The notes: generated from the letters alone by a model not told the origin. Positions 6,339 through 13,434 are shown, counted from the first letter of the stretch. The stretch: 13,447 bases of DNA from Dehalococcoidia bacterium UBA6495 (GCA_002435305.1 DJMH01000115.1:1484-14930), one strand, 5' to 3'. Translations and numbers: made by a program.

Positions 6339-8339
6339 ATGGTAGAACTCGGTCAAATAGCTCTCATACTCTCATTTATGATGGCAACATACTCCACTGT
6401 TGTCGGATTCGCTGGGGGAATGCTGAACGGCAGAGATCTTGCGGCCAGTGCTAGGTGGGGATTTTATTCGATATGCCCTCTCCTCATATTAGCTACGGCA
6501 TCTTTGATTTACGCATTTGTTACAAATGACTTTTCCGTTAAATATGTCGCTGAAAATAGCAACATAGCAATGCCAAAAATCTATTCTTGGGTAGCTTTTT
6601 ATTCTGGAAACGCAGGGTCACTCCTCTACATCGCAGTCGCATTTTCTGTAATGGCTGGAATTACAATAAGAATTCTCAACAGTAAATTGCCGTACACATC
6701 CCCCTATGCTTTGGGGGTAATGAGCATGGTGCTGTTATTCTTTCTAGCAGTCATTTTGTTTTTGGCGAATCCATTAGACAGGCATGAGATTGCTCTTGAA
6801 GATGGTCAAGGGATGAATCCGTTGTTGATTCATTTTGGCATGTTTATCCATCCACCATTTCAAATGCTTGGTCTTATTTCAGTTGCCTTGCCTTTTTCTA
6901 TTGCTATTGGGGCTTTATTAGCCGGTAGAGGAGGTCGAGACGAATGGGTTGATCAAGGCAGACTATGGGGGATGGTTTCATGGTTACTTCTCACGACAGG
7001 ATTATTGTTGGGGGCTTGGTGGGCTTATACAATTCTAGGTTGGGGTGGCTACTGGGCCTGGGATCCTGTGGAAAATTCTGCATTAATGCCATGGTTGGCA
7101 ATGACGGCCTTTGTCCATTCCATTATGGTGCAGAAACGCCGCGGAATGTTTCGCATGTGGAATATGGTATTGATCATAGTGGCTTTTGCGATGGCTCAAA
7201 TGGGCATGTTCATCAATCGAGGTGGCGCGGTGCCATCAGTGCATTCTTTTGCTGAATCTGCCATGGGATGGATTTTTCTGGCCGTGATGGCGGTAACCCT
7301 ATTCATTTCTCTAGCTATATTCATCTTTAGATTTGACACTTTAAAGAGTCGGTCCGGATTAGATTCGATAATCTCAAGAGAATCCGCTTTCCTTGCCCAA
7401 AATATGCTTTTTCTACTTATAGCATTTATAACTCTTTGGGGAACTATATTTCCTATATTTTCTGAAGTAGTCGATGATACAACCTTGACTATCGGACAAC
7501 CATTTTTTAACAAAGTGAACGGCCCATTAATGCTTTTATTAGTCTTTTTGATGGGCATTGGACCTGTTTTGCCATGGAGGAAAGCTGGTTGGGGGTCAAT
7601 TAATAGGATGTTGCGATTGCCTCTAATAGTCTCCTTTCTGGTATTCCTGTTAAGCCTAATAAGTGGAATCAGGGAATATTGGGTGTTGATATCTTTTGCC
7701 ATATGCAGCGTACCTCTCACGACCGTGTTTCAAGAGCTAATCAGGGGAAGCAGGTCAAGACATTCACACGGAGAGAGCTGGGGACTTGCTTTTTTTTCCC
7801 TGATTGGTGCCAATCGGCCAAGGTATGGGGGATATATTGTCCACCTAAGTATAATCATGCTTGCTATAGGCATAACTGGGTCCTCTTTTTATGATGTTCA
7901 AAAAGACGTGGTTATGAAGCCAGGAGATTCCGGGGTACTCGGGAAGTACACTTTTAAATACCTTGAAGTATCGGAAAAACCATACCCAGATAGGGTGGAA
8001 GAAACTGCTAAATTTGAGGTATGGTCGGGGGATAAAAATATCGGGTATATGCACCCGTATCGTGCTTTTTATCCTGAATTTCAGATCGCTGCTACCAGGG
8101 GTGCAATACATAGTACTATTCTAGAAGATTTTTATCTTGTTCCTTCAGAATTTAAAGAGGATGGCCAGGCAGTTTTTAGAGTATTAGTTAATCCATTAGT
8201 GTCATGGATGTGGGCCGCAGGCCCTGTGTTGATTTTGGGAACTCTGATTTCAATGTCTCCAAACAACCGAACTCAGAGGAAGAGATTACGGTTACCAGAC
8301 GTGAGTGTAGATCAGAATCCTGAGGGGATATCAGAATAG
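6339..8339 (+). CDS. ccmF: Cytochrome c haem lyase subunit CcmF
   Basis: CcmF is the polytopic membrane subunit of the haem lyase that attaches haem from holo-CcmE to apocytochrome c. The 666-residue length is typical. The WWD-type haem-binding region is clear: GAWWAYTILGWGGYWAWDP at 225-243, followed by VENSALMPWL. All four haem-associated histidines expected from E. coli CcmF (H173, H261, H303, H491) have counterparts at nearly the same positions: His171 (IHPP), His260 (AFVHSI), His302 (SVHSF) and His502 (IVHLS). Many TM segments flank a periplasmic C-terminal domain (about 515-615), and a last TM segment lies near 620-640. Two local departures from common CcmF wording are noted: NAGSLL where HEGSLL is usual (91-96), and NRGGAVPSVHSF where VRSGVLTSVHAF is usual (293-304). 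An in-frame TAG immediately before the ATG fixes the upstream limit of the start; no Shine-Dalgarno is visible. The stop abuts the next ATG (TAGATG). Confidence 0.96.
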   Translation: MVELGQIALILSFMMATYSTVVGFAGGMLNGRDLAASARWGFYSICPLLILATASLIYAFVTNDFSVKYVAENSNIAMPKIYSWVAFYSGNAGSLLYIAVAFSVMAGITIRILNSKLPYTSPYALGVMSMVLLFFLAVILFLANPLDRHEIALEDGQGMNPLLIHFGMFIHPPFQMLGLISVALPFSIAIGALLAGRGGRDEWVDQGRLWGMVSWLLLTTGLLLGAWWAYTILGWGGYWAWDPVENSALMPWLAMTAFVHSIMVQKRRGMFRMWNMVLIIVAFAMAQMGMFINRGGAVPSVHSFAESAMGWIFLAVMAVTLFISLAIFIFRFDTLKSRSGLDSIISRESAFLAQNMLFLLIAFITLWGTIFPIFSEVVDDTTLTIGQPFFNKVNGPLMLLLVFLMGIGPVLPWRKAGWGSINRMLRLPLIVSFLVFLLSLISGIREYWVLISFAICSVPLTTVFQELIRGSRSRHSHGESWGLAFFSLIGANRPRYGGYIVHLSIIMLAIGITGSSFYDVQKDVVMKPGDSGVLGKYTFKYLEVSEKPYPDRVEETAKFEVWSGDKNIGYMHPYRAFYPEFQIAATRGAIHSTILEDFYLVPSEFKEDGQAVFRVLVNPLVSWMWAAGPVLILGTLISMSPNNRTQRKRLRLPDVSVDQNPEGISE

Positions 8340-8675
8340 ATGTTGGTTATATCTGCAATATTCATCAGTCTTATCCCTGCAGTTTTGGTTGCATATCCAA
8401 TAATAAGAAAAATCGCCTCCAAATCACCGCTTCCTGAAGATGAATCTTCTCTCAAAGCAGATTTGGAAAGGAGATGGGAGTCTGCATTGGAAGGGCTCAG
8501 GCACGCTGAACTCGAGATGTCTTTGGGCAATGTAAGTGAATCGGATTACCTTTGGCTAAAAGAGGTGCATATGACTGAAGCCGCTTTAGTTTTGAAAACT
8601 TTGGAAATATCTGACAAAGAGAAAGGGTTTCTAATTAAACAAATCCCCTCTGACAGCGGTTATGAAGAGGAATAA
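8340..8675 (+). CDS. Short CcmI-like membrane protein of the cytochrome c maturation cluster
   Basis: This 111-residue protein has an N-terminal TM helix (about 3-22), then a charged, probably coiled-coil region (about 34-90). Residues 48-70 (SALEGLRHAELEMSLGNVSESDY) follow the pattern seen after the TM helix in CcmI/CycH: Leu-rich, 'ELE', a Gly at the turn, then S/D-E-x-D/E-Y. CcmI chaperones apocytochrome c to the CcmF/H lyase. This version lacks the periplasmic TPR domain of classical CcmI, so it would be only the N-terminal scaffold part. It starts directly after the ccmF stop with no intervening base, implying translational coupling; AGGGG at 8323-8327 is a distant ribosome-binding candidate. 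The stop is 5 bases before the next gene. Assignment rests on the pattern and the location rather than on strong sequence identity. Confidence 0.75.
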   Translation: MLVISAIFISLIPAVLVAYPIIRKIASKSPLPEDESSLKADLERRWESALEGLRHAELEMSLGNVSESDYLWLKEVHMTEAALVLKTLEISDKEKGFLIKQIPSDSGYEEE

Positions 8676-8680
8676 CTGAG

Positions 8681-9874
8681 TTGAAAATAGTAGGGTTTTT
8701 GCTAATCAGTTTTATCTGTTTTTGTTCAATTCAAAACGACATTTTATATGCCGAGCAAACCACGATAGATATAAGAGGTGAGATCGTTAACTCCACTCAA
8801 GAGGTGGGTGTAGGTGAAATGGTTTCTGTAGCGCTACACATAAATACATTAGACTCAGAACCGCAAACTCAACACACTTTTACCGATTCTAAAAGCAGTT
8901 TCCTATTCGAAGATGTGCCCTATAGTCAGGATAAGTTGTACGGTGTTTCCACTATTTATCAGGGCGCAGTATATGTCAGGAACATAAGCATTGAATCTGG
9001 AATTGCCAAACCTGCCCTATTATCGGTCTACGACACGTCTACGGAAGACGATATGATTTTCTTATCAAAAGGATCTTTCTCGGTAACTGGGATCGACAGC
9101 CTGAATCAAAAAATATCAATTTTGGAATTAGCGACTATTTCCAACAGGTCTAAATTAACCTATGTGCAAGGTTCAGGCCCCATGGACTTAATAAGATTTG
9201 GTATTCCGAAAGATGCCACAAATTTCGTCTTTGACACTTTAATTCCCGCGGCAGAGTACATACAAGTCGATAAGGGTTTTGCTCTTATCGCCGCCATTTC
9301 TCCGGGGGACCATGAAGTGATGTACAGCTATGATATTCCTTACAAAAGTCAACAGGCCGAGATTTTAAAAACCTGGAGATATGGTGTTCAAAGGGCTAGC
9401 ATTTTATTCCCACATGACAGTGTTGATATACGTACGGATTTTGAGATTAAAACCCAAGAGACGATAGCTGGGACGCTTTACACAATATATGAATCGAAGA
9501 ATATCTCTAAAGGCAGCCAAACCAAAATGGTTTTAACCGGCCTGCCTACATCGAAATTTGTGGAACGAATCTCAAATGAATTTGGGAGCATGCGCTATGA
9601 GTATACTGGTCCAGTAGGCTTGCTATTGTTTTTAGTATCGATAGGAGTTGTTGGTATTTCACGGACTATTAAATCACGGAATCGTCATCAATCTTGGTTG
9701 ATTGGATCTAATGAGGCACAGGTTATTGAGGATCAAATAGCGGAGCTTGACAAGCGATATAGTAAAACTGACTCGGGTAGCCAAGAATATATGGATAGAA
9801 GAGCCTACCTTGTTAAAAGGTTGCGTATAATTTCACAAGAAACTGAGATTAAAGAAAACGGCATTTCAAATTGA
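8681..9874 (+). CDS. Signal-peptide, single-TM protein of unknown function in the Ccm cluster
   Basis: I do not recognise a named family for this 397-residue protein. Residues 1-24 form a signal peptide (hydrophobic core 4-17, likely cleavage after LYA). Residues 25-120 alternate beta-type segments (TTIDIRGEIVNSTQ, SFLFEDVPY), reminiscent of carboxypeptidase-regulatory/Cna-B-like sandwich domains. A second beta-rich extracytoplasmic region spans about 130-295. A TM helix (about 311-326) is followed by a basic cytoplasmic tail. Within the tail, QIAELDKRYSKTDSGSQEY at 352-370 and the following DRRAYLVKRL mimic the 'AELD..Y..G.....EY..RR..L..RL' pattern of CcmI N-terminal regions. The TTG start is supported by AGAGGA at 8666-8671, nine bases upstream inside the previous gene's end; TAA precedes it by 5 bases. 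Location and tail suggest a haem-lyase or apocytochrome-handling accessory; this is inference. Confidence 0.85.
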   Translation: MKIVGFLLISFICFCSIQNDILYAEQTTIDIRGEIVNSTQEVGVGEMVSVALHINTLDSEPQTQHTFTDSKSSFLFEDVPYSQDKLYGVSTIYQGAVYVRNISIESGIAKPALLSVYDTSTEDDMIFLSKGSFSVTGIDSLNQKISILELATISNRSKLTYVQGSGPMDLIRFGIPKDATNFVFDTLIPAAEYIQVDKGFALIAAISPGDHEVMYSYDIPYKSQQAEILKTWRYGVQRASILFPHDSVDIRTDFEIKTQETIAGTLYTIYESKNISKGSQTKMVLTGLPTSKFVERISNEFGSMRYEYTGPVGLLLFLVSIGVVGISRTIKSRNRHQSWLIGSNEAQVIEDQIAELDKRYSKTDSGSQEYMDRRAYLVKRLRIISQETEIKENGISN

Positions 9875-9883
9875 GTTCGTGTA

Positions 9884-9902
9884 TGGTAAGAAGAGCTTAC
9901 CA
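9884..9902. other. Perfect 7-bp stem-loop between cluster genes
   Basis: TGGTAAG (9884-9890), loop AAGAG, and CTTACCA (9896-9902) form a perfect hairpin 10 bases after the upstream stop codon, followed by six more A residues. On the plus strand there is no U-tract after it, and on the minus strand the T-run precedes it, so it is not a standard intrinsic terminator in either direction. It may act in RNA processing or partial attenuation before the zinc-ribbon gene. Confidence 0.4.
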
Positions 9903-9927
9903 AAAAAATTCAGAGATATTTTAGTAG

Positions 9928-10170
9928 ATGATAAGCACAATAATTCTTACAGGTTCGTGCCCTAGATGCGGAACCGGAACTCTAACCAATGATGAAGACA
10001 TGTTTGGCGTGAGGCTGTTTTGCATTATGTGTGGCCACAATAGAGATCTTGGAAAATTACCTATAAAGGTAAGAAATATTCGCGATCTAGTGTTGGCTGT
10101 TTTGGAAAGCGATCGCATTGCTCTTCAAAAGCAAAGAACGGCCACATATCCCGCATCATTATTTGGTTAA
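9928..10170 (+). CDS. Small zinc-ribbon protein
   Basis: The 80-residue product carries two CxxC knuckles, CPRCGTGTL at 11-19 and CIMCGHNRD at 32-40. Eighteen residues separate the inner cysteines, a typical treble-clef/zinc-ribbon arrangement. The rest (about 45-72) is probably helical and charged, ending without a further domain. Such small ribbons may bind nucleic acid or another protein, but nothing shows which. It follows the previous gene by 53 bases containing a stem-loop, and it is the last plus-strand gene before the convergent junction, so it may or may not share the Ccm transcript. No Shine-Dalgarno is visible ahead of the ATG; the zinc ligands on the sense frame make it a real gene rather than a chance frame. 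Confidence 0.75.
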   Translation: MISTIILTGSCPRCGTGTLTNDEDMFGVRLFCIMCGHNRDLGKLPIKVRNIRDLVLAVLESDRIALQKQRTATYPASLFG

Positions 10171-10232
10171 ATCCCAATCATAAAAATTCTAGGAAACTGG
10201 TCTGTAGAAACGCTTGGAATCCACTTGTATGA

Positions 10233-10257
10233 TTTCCCCAAATCCCGGTTTGGGAAA
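10233..10257. terminator. Stem-loop at convergent gene junction
   Basis: CCCAAA (10237-10242) pairs with TTTGGG (10249-10254) around a 6-base loop, and TTT (10233-10235) pairs with AAA (10255-10257) across one bulged C. It lies between the zinc-ribbon gene (ending 10170) and the convergent beta-propeller gene (ending 10345). Neither strand shows a following T-run, so it would be an atypical terminator. The rest of 10171-10344 shows nothing but a short ATCAGAG direct repeat (10271-10277, 10301-10307). Confidence 0.35.
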
Positions 10258-10344
10258 GTGTCCAGAGGCTATCAGAGCATGCGAATTTTCTGTTATAGCC
10301 ATCAGAGTTAGAGTGAATGTCAAAAGTCCCCACTTTGATTGAAT

Positions 10345-11370
10345 TTACGGGCACGTATTACCTGCCTTTTTGTGGATACCTGCTTTGCATTTAATCCAAG
10401 TTGGGGAATTTAACCCGGATAAAGAACTTGTGATCTGGATCTGATTTGTTCCATCGGGGTCCATAACGTAAATATTTTTCGAGCCTAATCGGTCAGATAC
10501 AAACGCGATCAGGTTACCATTTGGAGACCAGGCTGGTTGATCGTCGTTGTATTCATTACTTGTCAACCTTTCAAGGTCGGTTCCGTCAGTTCTTATTTTG
10601 AATATCTCGGAATTATCGTATCGAAGAGAGCTGAACACTATCCAATGCCCATCAGAAGACCAGTCAGGTTGGTAATCTACAGCCCTGGCTGAAGTCAACC
10701 TTATTGTGTTGGAGCCGTCGATATCTGAAGTGAAAATATCTATATTATGGTCTCGATATGTGTTGTATTTGATTCCTCTTTCAGTGATATCCCATTCCTT
10801 AATATTTTCAATGGCATCCCTATCACTCACCGGCCTCTCGTTTGTATATATGTCTGAATTACTGATTCGGTCACTGGTAAATACTATCGCTTTATCGTCT
10901 GGTGATACCGAAGGTTCAAAATCCATTGATCTGAATTTAGTAATGTTCCTAATTTGTTCAGAGAAATATATATCCAGGTGGGATGTATTTAATCCCGAGA
11001 ATACGTAGCCAGATGAATTAAAAGGTGAGGGGTTGAAAATGTAGGGCTCAAATTCAGGGTGCTCATACCACGTAATTTTGGAACCACCTTTCCACATACC
11101 TACTAGCCTTCGGGAAGATTTATTTGTGATGAAACTAAGAGATTTCCCATCGGTGGAGGCCTCCGGGTTTATTCCCCTGATGCCATTTATAAAAACTTCT
11201 GGGGCGGGTTTTTCTACAGATACCATGTAAAGGAGGTTATCGTCGTCGTAAACAATGTAGGATTTTTCATTTGCACAGCCGATGGTAAGAGCAAACGAAA
11301 CCCCCAGAATTAGAAGCGCCTGATATAGACGGAGGTGGCCTTCACTTTCATCAAAGTTTAAGTTAGCCAC
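10345..11370 (-). CDS. TolB-like beta-propeller (PD40 repeat) lipoprotein
   Basis: The start used here is a GTG at 11370-11368, giving 341 residues; the frame is open upstream to a TTG at 11418 inside the neighbouring gene. From the GTG, a hydrophobic segment (about 13-31) ends in TIGC, a plausible lipidation site at Cys32. PD40/TolB-type blades are clear in the second half: EPSVSPDDKAIVFTSDR near 152, PDWSSDGHWIVFSS near 235, and PAWSPNGNLIAFVSDR near 279 followed by NIYVMDPDGTNQIQIT. Such propellers are usually extracytoplasmic binding or scaffold modules; no catalytic residues are evident. No Pal, TolA or TolQR gene is nearby, so it should not be named TolB. The GTG overlaps the upstream oxidoreductase stop by 8 bases (GTGGCTAA), typical of translational coupling. 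No Shine-Dalgarno is obvious for either start. The C-terminus carries two cysteines (Cys328 and Cys340). Confidence 0.85.
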   Translation of the reverse strand: MANLNFDESEGHLRLYQALLILGVSFALTIGCANEKSYIVYDDDNLLYMVSVEKPAPEVFINGIRGINPEASTDGKSLSFITNKSSRRLVGMWKGGSKITWYEHPEFEPYIFNPSPFNSSGYVFSGLNTSHLDIYFSEQIRNITKFRSMDFEPSVSPDDKAIVFTSDRISNSDIYTNERPVSDRDAIENIKEWDITERGIKYNTYRDHNIDIFTSDIDGSNTIRLTSARAVDYQPDWSSDGHWIVFSSLRYDNSEIFKIRTDGTDLERLTSNEYNDDQPAWSPNGNLIAFVSDRLGSKNIYVMDPDGTNQIQITSSLSGLNSPTWIKCKAGIHKKAGNTCP

Positions 11371-12307
11371 TGTGGTAGCGAGGTACGATGTCTTTCCCCA
11401 GTAAACGCATTTGGTCAAATGTCATTTCAGCGGGACATGCTGACCTTAATGTAAATTTAGTGGCTCCAGCTTCGATAAAATTATCGAGCAATTCGATCAA
11501 AATATCAGGCGGGCCAAAGGCGGTCACATCTTTCAAGTCGACATCTTCCCGTCGGACTATATTGTACTTATATGCCAATTGTTCAGCTTCTTTTCTTGAA
11601 TCGGCAAAACAGAAACTGATCAAGGCACCATAATGATCTTCCTCAATGTGATTACCAAAATCTAATGCTCGGGTTTTTATTTTAGGAATACTCATAGATA
11701 CTTCTTCGGCAGTAGCATAAGAAACTAGCCAGCCGTCACCTATTTTTGCAGTTCTGTTTAGAGCAGGTTCGCTTCTTCCACCAAACCAAATTGGCGGTAA
11801 ATTTTTTTGAACGGGTTTCGGTTCGATAGAAATATTATTGAGGGTAAAATGATTTCCCTCGTAGCTCACATTATTACCTGACCAAAGTAGACGCATTATT
11901 TCAACCGCTTCTTCGGTTCTACCTACACGCGATTTTTTATCAGTACCGCAGGCCTCGTAGTCATTTTCTGTTTCCGGTCCTAAGCCAACAGCAGGCAATG
12001 CTCTCCCGTTGGATAGGTAATCTAGGGTGGCAATCTCTTTTGCTAATACAGTCGGATTTCTGAGAGGTAGACCAATCACGCTGGTGCCAAACTTCAATTT
12101 TTTTGTTATCGCAGCTATAAAAGACATCGCCACTACGGGTTCCAAGGTGAAAGTCTCAGATACTATCCGGTCGGTGAACCAAAGTGAGTCAATATCCAAA
12201 TTCTCTAGTTCACTGACATAGGCCCCCAGCTGGGCAGGGTCGTTAGATGGAAATGGCCACCCAGACAGGGCCATACCGATTCGAACTTTGTCATAATTAA
12301 TAGTCAT
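11363..12307 (-). CDS. LLM-class flavin-dependent oxidoreductase
   Basis: The 314-residue product is a luciferase-like monooxygenase (bacterial luciferase/F420-dependent reductase superfamily), a single TIM-barrel domain that uses FMN or F420. Supporting segments are the N-terminal strand RIGMALSG (9-16), SLWFTDRI (41-48), FGTSVIGLPLRNPTVLAKEI (73-92), LDYLSNGRALPAVGLG (95-110), RVGRTEEAVEIMRLLW (127-142) with the conserved YEGNHFTL after it, PPIWFGGRSEPALNRTAKIGDGWL (171-194), and the C-terminal GPPDILIELLDNFIEAGATKF. Length is normal for the class. The ATG at 12307 has TAGG a few bases upstream on the minus strand. It lies 16 bases after the haloacid dehalogenase-like gene and overlaps the beta-propeller gene, so the three probably share a transcript. 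Substrate and the choice between FMN and F420 cannot be read from the sequence. Confidence 0.93.
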   Translation of the reverse strand: MTINYDKVRIGMALSGWPFPSNDPAQLGAYVSELENLDIDSLWFTDRIVSETFTLEPVVAMSFIAAITKKLKFGTSVIGLPLRNPTVLAKEIATLDYLSNGRALPAVGLGPETENDYEACGTDKKSRVGRTEEAVEIMRLLWSGNNVSYEGNHFTLNNISIEPKPVQKNLPPIWFGGRSEPALNRTAKIGDGWLVSYATAEEVSMSIPKIKTRALDFGNHIEEDHYGALISFCFADSRKEAEQLAYKYNIVRREDVDLKDVTAFGPPDILIELLDNFIEAGATKFTLRSACPAEMTFDQMRLLGKDIVPRYHSG

Positions 12308-12323
12308 TTAACCTAGTCCTTGA

Positions 12324-13034
12324 CTAAACTTCTAATGTTTCGCAAAGCCCATAAAAATCCTGAGTTATGACATCTGGTACGTAGTCAGATTCATCATATG
12401 GGAGATCATATCGATTAACATATGCTCCCCTAAACCCACTGTGCCTTGCTCCTAAAATGTCGAAGGAATGTGCAGCCACCATCATGACGTGTTGGGGCTC
12501 GAGATTCAAAGTTTTTGCGGCGAATCTGTACACAGAAGGATGAGGTTTAAATTGGCTAACAGTCTCTGCTGATAAAATGCTGTCGAAATCTATTCCGATT
12601 CTGTTTTTTGCAAGGTGTTCTAGGTAGTGTTGCTCCCCATTGGAAAGCATAACCAACCTGTATTTGTTCGACAGTCTTATTAATCCATCCACTGCGTCTT
12701 TAAATGGCGTCAATAGTTGATAAGCTTTCATGAATTCATCTAAATGTTCAGGCCTAAAATCAACTTTTAAACTTCGCAAGGTGTACATTAAGGCCTTTCT
12801 TTTGACCGTTAAATAGCCACTGTGCCCAAGCATCAGCATGTTGTCTTGGTATTGTTCAATTCTTTGTCTTAATCTCCACTGAGCCCATACTTTTTCTCCG
12901 GTTAAGGTAGGTGGAGCATCGCAATTTTTCAGCAAAAGGTTGAGAGGGGGCACAAGACTTCCTTCCAAATCAAGAACGGTTCCAAAAATGTCAAATGTGA
13001 GTGTGGTGACAGATTCTAAATTGGCATTTGGCAT
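12324..13034 (-). CDS. Haloacid dehalogenase type II-like HAD hydrolase
   Basis: This 236-residue protein matches the L-2-haloacid dehalogenase (type II) branch of the HAD superfamily, which uses an Asp nucleophile. Motif I is FDIFGTVLD with Asp15, the cap contains WAQWRLRQRIEQY (50-62), motif II is MLSNG with Ser131-Asn132, motif III is QFKPHPSVYRFA with Lys163 and Tyr169, and motif IV is VAAHSFDILGARHSGF with Asp192. In characterised L-2-haloacid dehalogenases motif IV reads SSNAWD, so positions equivalent to Ser175 and Asn177 are Ala187 and His189 here. That wording (AAH..D) is common in annotated family members whose activity is unproven. The ATG has GGAG nine bases upstream. It precedes the flavin oxidoreductase by 16 bases. 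Dehalogenation of small halogenated acids is possible; a general phosphatase or other HAD activity is not excluded. Confidence 0.9.
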   Translation of the reverse strand: MPNANLESVTTLTFDIFGTVLDLEGSLVPPLNLLLKNCDAPPTLTGEKVWAQWRLRQRIEQYQDNMLMLGHSGYLTVKRKALMYTLRSLKVDFRPEHLDEFMKAYQLLTPFKDAVDGLIRLSNKYRLVMLSNGEQHYLEHLAKNRIGIDFDSILSAETVSQFKPHPSVYRFAAKTLNLEPQHVMMVAAHSFDILGARHSGFRGAYVNRYDLPYDESDYVPDVITQDFYGLCETLEV

Positions 13035-13128
13035 TCCAGTGATCTCCCCGGGCTGAATATATTGGGAAATATTTTAGCTCAACAGTCTAATTCTGAAGTT
13101 GAGGGTGTTAGGTAAACGTACTTAGATC

Positions 13129-13434
13129 TCAATCTTCGTTGTAAAACCAAAGTCGGTATGCGTACCAGGCCGATGTAAAGGTTGTTGATATGATTGTTCC
13201 CATATAAACGAAAGGTGCCACATCTGGTGAGGTAAGCGAGCTGGCTACGAGACGCACATTTCGAACACCTTCTGGGTCCGCCAAAAGTGAACCTAGGTAC
13301 CCTCCCAGCAGCCCGCTCAGGCAAGCGATTGCAAAGGTAGTTAGATTAATCGCCCTCTTTGCTTCTGGCTTGAGAAAACATATAAAAGCCGCAAGCCCGC
13401 AACCGAACCCGACTGAAAGCGATAATGCCCACAT
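13129..13434 (-). CDS. Small three-helix membrane protein, 5' end possibly beyond window
   Basis: No family is recognised for this 101-residue frame. It reads as an integral membrane protein with hydrophobic segments at about 2-20, 30-51 (with a Gly-rich GLLGGYLGSLLAD) and 72-92, separated by short charged loops (KPEAKR, DPEGVRNVR). The ATG at 13434 has no Shine-Dalgarno, and the 13 bases upstream to the window edge have no in-frame stop, so the true start may lie outside. It is 94 bases upstream of the haloacid dehalogenase-like gene on the same strand. A weak hairpin (CTCAAC 13078-13083 with GTTGAG 13098-13103) lies between them. The competing frame at 13079-13324 lacks such structure. Confidence 0.65.
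   Translation of the reverse strand: MWALSLSVGFGCGLAAFICFLKPEAKRAINLTTFAIACLSGLLGGYLGSLLADPEGVRNVRLVASSLTSPDVAPFVYMGTIISTTFTSAWYAYRLWFYNED

Noticed and set aside
7196..7720. 174-codon antisense frame inside ccmF
   Set aside because: Opposite conserved CcmF sequence; composition is that of a reverse-complement shadow.
13079..13324. 81-codon minus-strand frame overlapping the small membrane protein gene
   Set aside because: The overlapping frame at 13129-13434 has three clear hydrophobic helices with charged loops, whereas this one has an irregular Arg/Cys-rich sequence.
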